Part shown: in pieces, positions 6,941 to 15,299 of the stretch
How the letters are laid out: each line of letters begins with the position of its first letter
Numbering within the stretch: the first letter of the stretch is position 1
Assembly (NCBI GenBank): GCA_017474925.1
Contig: JAFVGN010000026.1
Coordinates: 1-42,006 of the forward strand
DNA length: 42,006 nucleotides
Source of the DNA: Prevotella sp.
Lineage (GTDB): Bacteria; Bacteroidota; Bacteroidia; Bacteroidales; Bacteroidaceae
Reading direction: 5' to 3'
Notes under the pieces: model-generated
Database searches by the model: none
What the model was told of the DNA's origin: nothing
Seen by the model: the letters and a program-made list of their open reading frames with translations, nothing else
Translations under genes and position numbers: made by a program

Positions 6941-9039
6941 TAATATATCGTAAACAATATCTTGTCCATCTGCGTTTCCTGTATGCAGACAATGTGGTCG
7001 GTAACCAGACGGTACAGGCCTGCATTGTTGGTGACTACCAAATAATAGGACACACCAGGTTTTGTCTCGGTTGAGAGAACCGTGTTGGCATTGTTCCTTG
7101 ACTCTTGGTCAGACTGGGATATCGGAGTCTTTTTCAGGGGCAGATACTCGTGGAAGCTGCCGGAGGAGATGGTTTCAAAGATGTTGCTGTCATCGTCCAC
7201 GGCCTTTCCGCAAATGGTCTCTTCGGTGTAGTAGTAGCCGTGGTTGTGGGGAATCTGTCCGGTGAACAGCTTCATACGTGCTGTGGCACCAGAACAATTA
7301 CCCAATCCAAAGGCGACAATGCGCTGCAACTTGGGCCATAGTGCCTTGGCCAGAGGCTCGTCAGACTCGAAGGCACGTTCCACCTCCTTGGCTCTAAGGG
7401 CATCGGTTTCACGGAGATCTGCCAACAAATCCTGACGGTCGGCCATGATATAGTCGAACATGTCAGCCACACGTCGTGTGTCAAGTGCAACAATCTGGTC
7501 TATATCGCGGTCGAGTAGGGCATAGCGGCAGATGGTGTGCATCTCCTGACGTGGCTCGGTCTTGAAGAACGAGTCGTCAGGCATGGAGAACTCAGCACGG
7601 CGCTTGCCACGGGCGTAGTGGTAGTACCACATATATTTTTTTACCATCTGGCCCTCTAACGTCTCTACAGTACAACCGTCATTGGTCTGCTTTTGGCGAG
7701 GACCTACAATGGCCACAAGCAGGTTGTGATGACCGCTGAGCGTAGTGGCGAAGCACTCCATATAGGGGAGCAGATGGCTTTCTGTGCATGGTATGCGCTG
7801 GCCTTTGGCATTGATGAGGTATTGTCGCGTAGGTTCTGTGGTCAGAATGCCGCTCTCACCGATATTTGTCTGAAGTTCGAGAAGCCGCTTGTAGCTCGGA
7901 TAGTCGGACAAAGGCACCTGCTGCTGATAGTCGGCCAGCGTCTCAATCTGGTCGAAATGGTAGTAACGGCCATAGTCGGTATTCATGTTGCTGCGTAGGT
8001 TCTTAATCATGGTGCTCCAACCGTTCAAAGCATCTTTCAGCATGGGGCTTGACATGGGGTCGTCAGGATTGGCCAGAACCTCACGCGGCAAATGATAGTT
8101 TAAGTAGCACTCCTCGGGAGTATGAAGTTTTGAAGGCGTCAGCTTTCTCAATTTCTTGAGATACGGTTGAGCTATTCCGCTCAACTCACGGCGCTGTTCC
8201 AGCGTCAGGTCGGAGGCTAAGTAGTACTGCGTCAACAGGATGAAGAACGTCTGGGCGGTGTCGTTAATGTCGATGCCTACCGACTCGAGGTTGTCGAACG
8301 TCTTGGCTGCGGAAGTAAAACACTCATGCAATTCTTCATAGGACTTCTTTTTGTTTTGGACTATGGAACTGCCATTGATGAAATAGTGATAGCCGATGAA
8401 CTGCGGCAAATAGCACACACGGTCAGCTTTCATCAGGCATAAGGCTGTGTGCCAGGCGTCCTCGAGCCAGAGAATGTCTTCAGGGCACTTGATGTCGTGC
8501 TTGCGCAGGAAGGCCACGTCGAACAAACGAGACGTGGTGAAGCCCCAAAGGCCTGAGAACATTTTCTCCATGTCGTAGTGGTCATGGTCCATAACGATGC
8601 GCCAAGCTATCTGGTTCCACGCTACCTTCTCGGTGTGAGGGTGCAGACTCTCTATTTCCAACTCGTACTCCCGACGGAAGGTTACCACTTGTGACTGGGT
8701 CTCAGCAATCTCACGGCAGGCCACTTCCAAACAATCGAGCGTGTAACTGTCGTCGCCGTCGAGGAAACCCACGTATGGCCCTGTCACGAATTGCAGACCA
8801 TGGTTGCGCGGCATGGCAGGAGAGTGAATGCCGTCGTTCAGCTCCTTGATAATGACGTTCTTGTCGTCCTTGAACAAATCTGTCAGCAGAGGCAAGTAGA
8901 GCGGCTTGCAATTGTGAACCACGATGACCCACTCGATATTCTCGAACCCGATGGTCTGGCAACGCATGCTTTCGATGCACTTATTGAACATGGCCATATC
9001 CACGTTGTGGAACGGCGTAACAACAGATACCTTGTACAT
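6940..9039 (-). CDS. GT2 glycosyltransferase fused to degenerate GH3-like domain
   Basis: 699 residues. Residues 1 to about 230 are a GT-A family 2 glycosyltransferase: V-S-V-V-T-P-F-H-N at the N-terminus, the nucleotide/metal motif F-L-D-G-D-D-S, and W-L-E-D-A-W as the later acidic motif. From about 335 onward the sequence resembles the GH3 acyl-adenylate family (plant auxin amidosynthetases and bacterial homologues). Matching segments in order are D-Y-G-R-Y-Y-H-F-D-Q-I, V-P-L-S-D-Y-P-S-Y, G-E-S-G-I-L-T, A-L-W-P-K-L-Q, Y-Y-Y-T-E-E-T and Y-L-V-V-T-N-N-A-G-L-Y-R. The phosphate-binding S-S-G-T-T loop is not recognisable (L-I-N-A-K-G stands there), and the protein ends where the mobile C-terminal GH3 subdomain would begin. 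The GH3 part may therefore bind rather than adenylate. No membrane segment is evident. The gene starts 3 bases after the UDP-xylose synthase gene stops, so its donor may be UDP-xylose (inference). Confidence 0.8.
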   Translation of the reverse strand: MYKVSVVTPFHNVDMAMFNKCIESMRCQTIGFENIEWVIVVHNCKPLYLPLLTDLFKDDKNVIIKELNDGIHSPAMPRNHGLQFVTGPYVGFLDGDDSYTLDCLEVACREIAETQSQVVTFRREYELEIESLHPHTEKVAWNQIAWRIVMDHDHYDMEKMFSGLWGFTTSRLFDVAFLRKHDIKCPEDILWLEDAWHTALCLMKADRVCYLPQFIGYHYFINGSSIVQNKKKSYEELHECFTSAAKTFDNLESVGIDINDTAQTFFILLTQYYLASDLTLEQRRELSGIAQPYLKKLRKLTPSKLHTPEECYLNYHLPREVLANPDDPMSSPMLKDALNGWSTMIKNLRSNMNTDYGRYYHFDQIETLADYQQQVPLSDYPSYKRLLELQTNIGESGILTTEPTRQYLINAKGQRIPCTESHLLPYMECFATTLSGHHNLLVAIVGPRQKQTNDGCTVETLEGQMVKKYMWYYHYARGKRRAEFSMPDDSFFKTEPRQEMHTICRYALLDRDIDQIVALDTRRVADMFDYIMADRQDLLADLRETDALRAKEVERAFESDEPLAKALWPKLQRIVAFGLGNCSGATARMKLFTGQIPHNHGYYYTEETICGKAVDDDSNIFETISSGSFHEYLPLKKTPISQSDQESRNNANTVLSTETKPGVSYYLVVTNNAGLYRLVTDHIVCIQETQMDKILFTIY

Positions 9040-9042
9040 ATT

Positions 9043-9978
9043 TTATAAAGTTCCTTTGAAATATTCTATTGTCTTTTCTAATCCTTCATCGAGGGGAACT
9101 GTTGGTGCCCAGTCGAGTTTTTCCTTGGCCAGAGAGATGTCAGGCCGACGCATCTTCGGGTCGTCAGAGGGCAATGGGCGGAACACAATCTTGCTCTTTG
9201 AGCCAGTCATAGCTATCACCTTCTCGGCAAGTTCCAACATGGTGAATTCACCAGGATTGCCGATATTCACCGGTCCAAGAAAATCGTCGCCGCTATTCAT
9301 CATGCGTATCATCCCCTCTATCAGGTCTGAGACATATTGAAACGAACGGGTTTGATGTCCGTCGCCATAGATGGTGATATCCTCTCCACGAAGTGCCTGC
9401 ATGATAAAGTTGGATACGACACGCCCATCATGTTGCGCCATGCGTGGTCCATAGGTGTTGAAGATGCGGATGACCTTGATGCGAACGTTATGCTGACGAT
9501 GGTAGTCGAAGAACATTGTCTCGGCACAACGCTTTCCCTCGTCGTAACACGAACGTATACCGATGGTATTTACATTGCCCCAATAGCTCTCAGGCTGTGG
9601 ATGGACTGAAGGATCGCCATACACTTCACTTGTTGAGGTTTGCAGAATTTTACACTTCGTCCTGCGAGCCAGTCCCAACATGTGATAGGCTCCAAATACG
9701 GATGTCTTGGTGGTCTGGATAGGGTCGTTTTGGTAATAAACCGGCGATGCGGGGCATGCGAGGTTGTATATCTCGTCGACCTCGGCCCAGTAAGGCTGGC
9801 ACACATCATGCCTTACGATTTCGAAGTTAGGTCGTCCTATCAGGTGCCATACATTCTCTTTTGACCCAGTGTAGAAGTTGTCAAGACAAATCACGTCGTT
9901 GCCTTCATTCACCAAACGTTCACAAAGATGGGAGCCGATAAAGCCTGCACCACCAGTTACTAAAATACGTTTCATCAT
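9043..9978 (-). CDS. UDP-glucuronate decarboxylase (UDP-xylose synthase)
   Basis: 311-residue extended short-chain dehydrogenase. The NAD-binding G-G-A-G-F-I-G is at residues 9-15. T-S-T-S-E-V-Y-G precedes the catalytic S-C-Y-D-E-G-K-R (the YxxxK pair). C-P-A-S-P-V-Y-Y and R-I-F-N-T-Y-G-P-R are characteristic of the UXS branch rather than of 4-epimerases. The enzyme oxidises, decarboxylates and re-reduces UDP-glucuronate to UDP-xylose in the cytosol. The stop is 3 bases before the start of the GT2-GH3 gene, so the two are translationally adjacent and probably serve one glycan. No UDP-glucose dehydrogenase to supply UDP-glucuronate is in the window. Confidence 0.9.
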   Translation of the reverse strand: MMKRILVTGGAGFIGSHLCERLVNEGNDVICLDNFYTGSKENVWHLIGRPNFEIVRHDVCQPYWAEVDEIYNLACPASPVYYQNDPIQTTKTSVFGAYHMLGLARRTKCKILQTSTSEVYGDPSVHPQPESYWGNVNTIGIRSCYDEGKRCAETMFFDYHRQHNVRIKVIRIFNTYGPRMAQHDGRVVSNFIMQALRGEDITIYGDGHQTRSFQYVSDLIEGMIRMMNSGDDFLGPVNIGNPGEFTMLELAEKVIAMTGSKSKIVFRPLPSDDPKMRRPDISLAKEKLDWAPTVPLDEGLEKTIEYFKGTL

Positions 9979-10042
9979 TTTTTATTATCGTTTTAGGGTT
10001 AAGCAATTGTTTTCATATGTTCCGATATACATGTATATTGGC

Positions 10043-10828
10043 CTACCTGCGTCTGCCAAGGCGACCGGGACCGCCCATGCCACCAGTACCAATAGGTCGG
10101 CCGGGTCCACTTATACCTCCGGGATTCTCAGGGTGATTGGGGTGCTCAGGGACAACGGGGTGCTCAGGGACAACGGGGTGTTCTGGGGTTGCAGGATGTT
10201 CAGGGGCAACGGGGTGTTCAGGACCAACTGGATGATCTGGGTGATTGGGATGGTCAGGACCGACGGGATGTTCAGGACCGACAGGATGATCAGGGTGATT
10301 GGGATGGTCAGGACCGACAGGATGATCAGGACCACCATGAGGTGCCGGACCGTGATGATGATCTGGACCTGCAGGTTTGTGTGGGATACGGCCTGCATAG
10401 AAATCTACAGGTTTGTGATTGTTTCCACCCACGTAGGTTACAAAGACTGTCGGAGGGGCAAAGAAGAAAACGTCTCTCATGTAGTGAGTGTACACGAGGA
10501 ATACCCAGGCATCTGCCTCCCATCCTACTGGGCGATAGAAGTATTCGATGTCCAAGAACTTCTCGTATTGCCAAGGTGAAAGCACAAGGCGGAGGTCTGC
10601 GTTGCGGCGGTCCCACCAGACACCGAAGAGATCATTGTGATCGTTCAGGCACAACATGTAATCGAGGTTAATCTCATATACGGCATCATACTGTTCTGCG
10701 GTGAGGTTCAGCTCGTGAGCCATCTTGTCGCTCAAAAAGAGAGCTTCGCTTTTTGCTTCATTGTAGCTCATTGCGTTAGCAGAGATGGTTATGAGCATCA
10801 TTAGCACCATCATCATCGTTCTTTTCAT
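10043..10828 (-). CDS. Secreted protein with His/Pro/Gly/Asp repeat tail
   Basis: 261 residues from ATG 10828 (an in-frame ATG at 10849 adds 7). A signal peptide (M-K-R-T-M-M-M-V..S-A-N-A) is followed by a folded region of about 125 residues with L-S-D-K-M-A-H-E-L-N-L-T-A-E-Q-Y and many aromatic residues. That pattern is seen in uncharacterised Prevotella/Bacteroides exported proteins. From about residue 150 the chain becomes low complexity: H-P-V-G-P-D-H-P-N-H-P-D units, then H-P-V-V-P-E units, and a G/R-rich end (G-G-M-G-G-P-G-R-L-G-R-R-R). Such a tail could bind metal or the cell wall; no function is known. A clear promoter lies upstream (10902-10932), and the UDP-xylose synthase gene follows after 64 bases, so a common transcript is possible. 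Confidence 0.65.
   Translation of the reverse strand: MKRTMMMVLMMLITISANAMSYNEAKSEALFLSDKMAHELNLTAEQYDAVYEINLDYMLCLNDHNDLFGVWWDRRNADLRLVLSPWQYEKFLDIEYFYRPVGWEADAWVFLVYTHYMRDVFFFAPPTVFVTYVGGNNHKPVDFYAGRIPHKPAGPDHHHGPAPHGGPDHPVGPDHPNHPDHPVGPEHPVGPDHPNHPDHPVGPEHPVAPEHPATPEHPVVPEHPVVPEHPNHPENPGGISGPGRPIGTGGMGGPGRLGRRR
10133..10345 (-). repeat. Tandem repeats coding the His/Pro tail
   Basis: Near-identical units occur with an 18-bp period (six residues), and a larger 54-bp period is visible. GGATGATC(T/A)GGGTGATTGG starts at both 10230 and 10284. All periods are multiples of three, so unit gain or loss keeps the frame. The copy number is likely to vary between strains. Confidence 0.85.
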
Positions 10829-10901
10829 TTTTAAACATTTTTCTTTCATATTCTTCTTATTTTTAGTTATAGTCTTCTGTTTACGGAGTCGATAATGCTT
10901 A

Positions 10902-10932
10902 CAAAGTTATAACTTATTTATGAATTATCAAA
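10902..10932 (-). promoter_or_regulatory. Promoter for His/Pro protein - UXS - GT transcript
   Basis: On the minus strand TTTG (10929-10932), a 19-base spacer and TAACTTTG (10902-10909) match the Bacteroidetes consensus. The ATG at 10828 lies about 70 bases downstream. Confidence 0.7.
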
Positions 10933-10975
10933 CATAAAATGACTAATTTAACGAAAATTCCTCGATTTTTTTTCG

Positions 10976-10983
10976 TAACTTTG
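10976..10983 (+). promoter_or_regulatory. -7 box upstream of GH43 gene
   Basis: TAACTTTG lies 30 bases before the ATG at 11014. No good -33 TTTG is seen at 19-21 bases. The promoter is divergent from the one at 10902-10932. Confidence 0.5.
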
Positions 10984-11013
10984 GCGGCGATAACTAAATA
11001 ATTGTATAAAGTC

Positions 11014-12678
11014 ATGAATAAATTATTTGCATTTTTGTTTTTGAGTATGCTGTGCATCCTGAGTGTGGCACAACCAGTTAGAGAAAAACCGATTAAGAAC
11101 CCAATGCTGTGGGCTGATGTACCAGATCCTGATGTTATCCGCGTGGGTGATACTTTCTATTTGGTGAGCACAACAATGCACCTGATGCCTGGTGCGCCTG
11201 TGATGGCGTCGAAAGATTTGAAGAACTGGGAGACGGTGGGCTATATTTTCGACAAACTGACTGATTCGCCCAAATATGACTTGTCGTTTTCGCTGCCTCT
11301 GGAAGCGCAGAAAGGCGAAGGCGTGGGAACGGTGTATGGACGCGGCCAGTGGGCTACGTCTCTGAAGTTTCATGACGGCAAGTTTTGGGCATTGTTGGCT
11401 CCTAATGAGCAGGGACCGATGGGCGATACCTACATTTTTACAGCGCCTAAGGCTGAAGGTCCTTGGACTATCCACTCCCGCCTGCGTCACTTTCACGACG
11501 CGACATTGTTCTTCGATGATGACGGAACGCCTTATGTGTTCTTCGGGACAGGCGAGGTGTGTCAGTTGACACGCGACATGAAGGGTGTTGTCGAGGGTAG
11601 TCTGCGCCATTATTTTCAGCGTGAAGAGGAAGAACGTGGCTTGCTGGAAGGAACTCGTGTCATCAAGCATAACGGCACATATTATGCCATGCTCATCAGC
11701 CATTCATTTGGCAATGGCTTGAATCGTCGTGAGGTATGCTACCGTACGAAAGACCTGAATGGCAAATGGGAGAAGAACGTTATTTTGGAGAGTCCTTTTG
11801 GTGGCTTCAGCTATTTGGCACAAGGTACTATCGTTGATACCGAGGAGGGCGACTGGTATGGAATCATGTTCCAGGATCGTGGTGGCGTGGGTCGCGTATT
11901 GACGCTGTCACCTGTGCGTTGGATTGACGGTTGGCCGATGTTGGGTGACGAGAACTACAAAGTTCCCGATGTGATGCGGCCATATAAGAGTGGTCAGCCC
12001 GTCAAGCACATCGTTTTGCCTGATGAATTCGACGACACGAAGCTTGGACTGCATTGGCAATGGAACCACAACCCGGTGGATAAGGCTTGGAGCTTGACCG
12101 AAAAATCTGGATTTTTACGACTGAAGACGAGTCGTGTGGTTCCCAATCTCTATCTGGCTCCCAATACGCTGACTCAGCGCATGGAAGGTCCTGCATGTAG
12201 CGGCTATATCTGCATGGATTTGTCGAAGATGGCTAATGGAGACTGCGCTGGTCTCGCGGCCTTCAACGGTGATAGCGGTGTGTTGACGGTGAAGAAGAAG
12301 GGGAAGACTTTGACATTGGAGATGAGTGAGCAGAAGGTGAGTCTGACTGAACGTGAGAAAGCTGTGACAAAGGTTGAAGAAAATGTTGTCGAAAAGGTTG
12401 ACTTAACCAAGCTTGTCAATGCAAAGCAGCCCAAAATTTGGTTGCGCATCGATGGAGATTTCCGTCCAGGCCAGCGTGGTGGACATGATGCTGCCAACTT
12501 CTTCTATAGTCTTGACGGTGAGCAATGGACGCAGATAGGAACGAAAAACTACCGCATGGTGTTCGACTATCGCCGCTTCTTCATGGGTACCAAGTTTGGC
12601 ATCTTCAACTATGCTACAAAGAAAGTTGGAGGTTATGTCGATGTGGATTACTTCAGATATAGCTGTGAGGAGAAATGA
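11014..12678 (+). CDS. Secreted GH43 beta-xylosidase/arabinofuranosidase-like enzyme
   Basis: 554 residues with a signal peptide (M-N-K-L-F-A-F-L..S-V-A-Q). The GH43 propeller spans about 25-320. The base aspartate is in V-P-D-P-D-V-I-R, R-G-Q-W-A-T and H-D-A-T-L-F-F-D-D mark the next blades, and E-G-T-R-V supplies the probable acid. The C-terminal part (about 335-550) is a concanavalin-like beta sandwich (F-D-D-T-K-L-G-L-H-W-Q-W..., F-Y-S-L-D-G-E-Q-W-T), like those appended to GH43_12-type xylosidases. Expected products are xylose or arabinose from hemicellulose; specificity is not readable. ATG 11014 is chosen over TTG 11002 because it directly precedes the signal peptide. The gene appears monocistronic and converges on the HEMIH gene. 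Confidence 0.87.
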   Translation: MNKLFAFLFLSMLCILSVAQPVREKPIKNPMLWADVPDPDVIRVGDTFYLVSTTMHLMPGAPVMASKDLKNWETVGYIFDKLTDSPKYDLSFSLPLEAQKGEGVGTVYGRGQWATSLKFHDGKFWALLAPNEQGPMGDTYIFTAPKAEGPWTIHSRLRHFHDATLFFDDDGTPYVFFGTGEVCQLTRDMKGVVEGSLRHYFQREEEERGLLEGTRVIKHNGTYYAMLISHSFGNGLNRREVCYRTKDLNGKWEKNVILESPFGGFSYLAQGTIVDTEEGDWYGIMFQDRGGVGRVLTLSPVRWIDGWPMLGDENYKVPDVMRPYKSGQPVKHIVLPDEFDDTKLGLHWQWNHNPVDKAWSLTEKSGFLRLKTSRVVPNLYLAPNTLTQRMEGPACSGYICMDLSKMANGDCAGLAAFNGDSGVLTVKKKGKTLTLEMSEQKVSLTEREKAVTKVEENVVEKVDLTKLVNAKQPKIWLRIDGDFRPGQRGGHDAANFFYSLDGEQWTQIGTKNYRMVFDYRRFFMGTKFGIFNYATKKVGGYVDVDYFRYSCEEK

Positions 12679-12695
12679 AACAAAACGGGCAGTAC

Positions 12696-13160
12696 TCACT
12701 GGCGATATCTACGGAGCCTTTCAGACAATGGAAGGGCTGCGTAGGTACGCCATTCTGTACAGCCGTTAGGATGGCGATTCAGGTAGTCAAGGTCATCCAT
12801 GTGGGCATAGGCTTCCATCTCGAACGGGTTGAGCCGATAACCTGCATTCTTGAGGTGACGGCAATAGCGTGATGCCTTGAGCCAGTAGACGAAATATAGC
12901 CAGTAGAAGCAGAGCCACGAATCGTGTGTGCTGCGAGCTTGATAGAGATGAATCATCTCATGGTTTTTCATGGTATTGAACTGTTGGTTAATGGCATCAG
13001 CTTCCTGTTTGCTGTGAGTAATGATATGACCGAAGAATGTCAGTCCGTCGTATCCCTTGCGAATCCAGAAGGGCAGGGCAACGGCCGGCATATCGTGGGT
13101 GCGGCTAGGACGTGCGGCACGCAGCATCATTGGAATTACGAGAAATGGGTTGGACTTCAT
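12696..13160 (-). CDS. Small HEMIH-motif protein (putative zinc metallopeptidase-like)
   Basis: 154 residues. The centre reads M-K-N-H-E-M-I-H-L-Y-Q-A-R, an HExxH motif like that of gluzincin-type zinc proteins. A hydrophobic aromatic stretch follows (W-L-C-F-Y-W-L-Y-F-V-Y-W-L), then N-P-F-E-M-E-A-Y-A-H, where the glutamate about 40 residues later could be the third zinc ligand. I do not recognise a named family; similar short HEMIH proteins occur in Bacteroidales genomes without known function. The start codon overlaps the stop of ligA by 4 bases, so translation is probably coupled. No signal peptide is obvious; the aromatic stretch may associate with the membrane. Confidence 0.6.
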   Translation of the reverse strand: MKSNPFLVIPMMLRAARPSRTHDMPAVALPFWIRKGYDGLTFFGHIITHSKQEADAINQQFNTMKNHEMIHLYQARSTHDSWLCFYWLYFVYWLKASRYCRHLKNAGYRLNPFEMEAYAHMDDLDYLNRHPNGCTEWRTYAALPLSERLRRYRQ

Positions 13161-15169
13161 ACTGAAGATAGGGTGTATTGTGCTACAAAATCGTCCTCGG
13201 AGAGTATGGGTATGCCCAGCTGCTGGGCTTTTTTATTCTTACCCGAGGTGGAAGTGACATCATTATTAATAAGGAACGATGTGCTTCCGCTGACGGCAGA
13301 AGCAACCTTACCACCTTGCGACTCAATATAACTCTTCAGCTCATTGCGATTCTTATAGTGGTGTACTTCACCGGTAATAACGAAAGTGAGACCTTGACAA
13401 AGAGTTCCTGATGGCGTTATGTCGGGTGTCGTGACCTGTAGGTGAGACAACAGGTGCTGGTATCGGACATAGTTGTCTGCGTCGCGGAACCAGCTGACAA
13501 ACTGCGCGGATTTTTCTGGACCAATACCGGGAATGTGGGCGAATACATCCTGTGGATCAGGTTGTGGGTCGAATAGGTCAGCGCCTTGCTTTCTGGCTAT
13601 AGTCACCAATTGTTCAAGGGGATAGGCTGAGAGCAGACGGCGGCAGACATCCAGTCCGCATAATGGGATGTTGAGTGCAAAGAGTAGCCGGTGGGCCTCG
13701 ACTTTGCGCGAACGATCGATACTGTTCATGATGTTGGATGCAGAGCGTTCACCAAATCCATCCATCAAGGCCAGTTGGCGGATATGGCTGCGTAGCGTGT
13801 AGAGGTCGGCATACTCAGAAACCCATCCCAGATTGATGAACTTAGCAAGGGTTTGTTCGGAAATTCCATCAATATTCATGCCTTCCTTGGACACAAAACG
13901 AGCAAACTTCTTGAGTTGCTTGGCTGGACATAATGGATTGGTGCAATGGAGGGTTTGGGTGCCACTAGCTTCGCTCTTGCTTACAACAGCTTCTGCATGG
14001 CAGACTGGGCACTGGCCGGGAACGTAGAAAGTGCCGATGCTTTGTGTAACAGCCACAACCTTGGGGATGATCTTGTTAGCCTTGATAACGCTGATTTGTG
14101 ACCCAGGACCACCGATGCCAAGACGATAACACTCGCTGATATTACATAGAGAGGCTCTACGAACTGTAGTGCCTTCCAACTCGACCGGTTCAAATACTGC
14201 TACAGGCGAAATGGTGGAGGCTGCACACGACCATTCTATTTCCTTTAGCGTGGTTTGCGCCGTTTCGTCTTGCCACTTGAAAGCCAATCCGGCACGGGTG
14301 GCATGATGGCCTGTGACGCTGCCCGTTAAGGCATAGTCTGTATCGTCGAAACAGATGACAAGGCCATCGACAGGAAAAGGATTCTGCTTGGAGGTAACCT
14401 TTGTGGTAAAGGTATGGATGACAGAAGCCACAATATCATCGTCAGGGACTTCTATGTATTGGCGTTCGACTGTATTGAATCCGAGACTATCAAGCCAGGC
14501 CATACGATCACCCCACGAAGGCAGCTCGTGATCGGTATATACCAGGGTGAAGGGAATCCAGCGCAGACGACGTTCCATAATGTCCTGCGAATCTTTGACA
14601 GACAAGGAACCACTGGCCAGATTACGGGGATTGGCATAGTCTTCACCAGTCTCCATGAGATAGCGGTCGAAATCTTCGTAGGAAATGATTGCTTCACCCC
14701 GGATGACTACATGGCCGGAATCCTGTATGGTAGCAGGTATGCCGCTGATTGCCTTGTGCAGGTGGGTGATGTTGGTGCCTACATGTCCGTTGCCGCGGGT
14801 GACGATGCGCGACAGGCGTCCTTCGTCGTAAGTGACAACGAGGGTCAGTCCGTCGAGCTTCCAAGATATCCATATGGGATGATGGTCCGCCCATTTGACG
14901 AGCTCAGCAATCTGTTTGGTCTTCGCCAGCGACAATGCGGGGAATTCGTGTTCTTCCTTTTGACCCTGTGTGCTGTCTTCGCTGACTTTCTGCGTTGGAG
15001 AGTCGGGCAGGGTAGACCCTGTCTCTGTCTCGAGACGGCGTAACTCATCGAAACGCATGTCCCATTCATAGTCTGTCATCAGCTCTGTCCGTCCGTTGTA
15101 GTAGGCATCGCTGGCTTCGTTCAGCTCGTGGATGAGCTGTTGCATACGTAATATCTTGTCTTCTGCCAT
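13157..15169 (-). CDS. ligA: NAD-dependent DNA ligase, divergent LigA
   Basis: 670 residues with the full LigA order: Ia domain, adenylation domain with the AMP-accepting lysine K104 in S-W-K-L-D-G, OB fold, a four-cysteine zinc finger (C-P-V-C ... C-T-N-P-L-C), helix-hairpin-helix repeats (I-P-G-I-G-P-E) and a C-terminal BRCT domain (L-T-F-V-I-T-G-E). It seals nicks using NAD+. Several usually strict positions differ from the housekeeping Bacteroidales enzyme: T-R-G-N-G-H-V-G-T-N-I-T instead of TRGDG..GxDVT, and N-I-P-L-C-G-L-D-V in the HhH region. These variants recall a second LigA clade known from Clostridia. It may be an additional, horizontally acquired ligase. It is preceded by its own promoter and coupled to the HEMIH gene. 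Confidence 0.9.
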   Translation of the reverse strand: MAEDKILRMQQLIHELNEASDAYYNGRTELMTDYEWDMRFDELRRLETETGSTLPDSPTQKVSEDSTQGQKEEHEFPALSLAKTKQIAELVKWADHHPIWISWKLDGLTLVVTYDEGRLSRIVTRGNGHVGTNITHLHKAISGIPATIQDSGHVVIRGEAIISYEDFDRYLMETGEDYANPRNLASGSLSVKDSQDIMERRLRWIPFTLVYTDHELPSWGDRMAWLDSLGFNTVERQYIEVPDDDIVASVIHTFTTKVTSKQNPFPVDGLVICFDDTDYALTGSVTGHHATRAGLAFKWQDETAQTTLKEIEWSCAASTISPVAVFEPVELEGTTVRRASLCNISECYRLGIGGPGSQISVIKANKIIPKVVAVTQSIGTFYVPGQCPVCHAEAVVSKSEASGTQTLHCTNPLCPAKQLKKFARFVSKEGMNIDGISEQTLAKFINLGWVSEYADLYTLRSHIRQLALMDGFGERSASNIMNSIDRSRKVEAHRLLFALNIPLCGLDVCRRLLSAYPLEQLVTIARKQGADLFDPQPDPQDVFAHIPGIGPEKSAQFVSWFRDADNYVRYQHLLSHLQVTTPDITPSGTLCQGLTFVITGEVHHYKNRNELKSYIESQGGKVASAVSGSTSFLINNDVTSTSGKNKKAQQLGIPILSEDDFVAQYTLSSV

Positions 15170-15190
15170 TGTCGGATTGATTTATCTCGG

Positions 15191-15222
15191 CAAAGATACG
15201 AAATGCCCGACAAAATACCAAA
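15191..15222 (-). promoter_or_regulatory. Promoter for ligA
   Basis: On the minus strand TTTG (15219-15222), 20 bases, then TATCTTTG (15191-15198). The ligA ATG is 22 bases after the -7 box. Confidence 0.75.
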
Positions 15223-15237
15223 TTTCTAACTGATTTA

Positions 15238-15269
15238 TTTGGCTGTGACGAAAAAAATGGTTACATTTG
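15238..15269 (+). promoter_or_regulatory. Promoter for the 15300-19986 genes
   Basis: TTTG (15238-15241), 20 bases, then TACATTTG (15262-15269). It is divergent from and close to the ligA promoter. It fixes the downstream start at ATG 15300, because the earlier TTG at 15267 lies inside the -7 box. Confidence 0.75.
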
Positions 15270-15299
15270 CAGACGTTATTTTTATCTATCCATACGAAG

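Noticed and set aside
10133-10345. Possible CRISPR array
   Set aside because: The repeats are in-frame coding units without unique spacers of constant length.
14414-15043. Plus-strand 209-residue open frame inside ligA
   Set aside because: Antisense shadow of the ligase adenylation domain.
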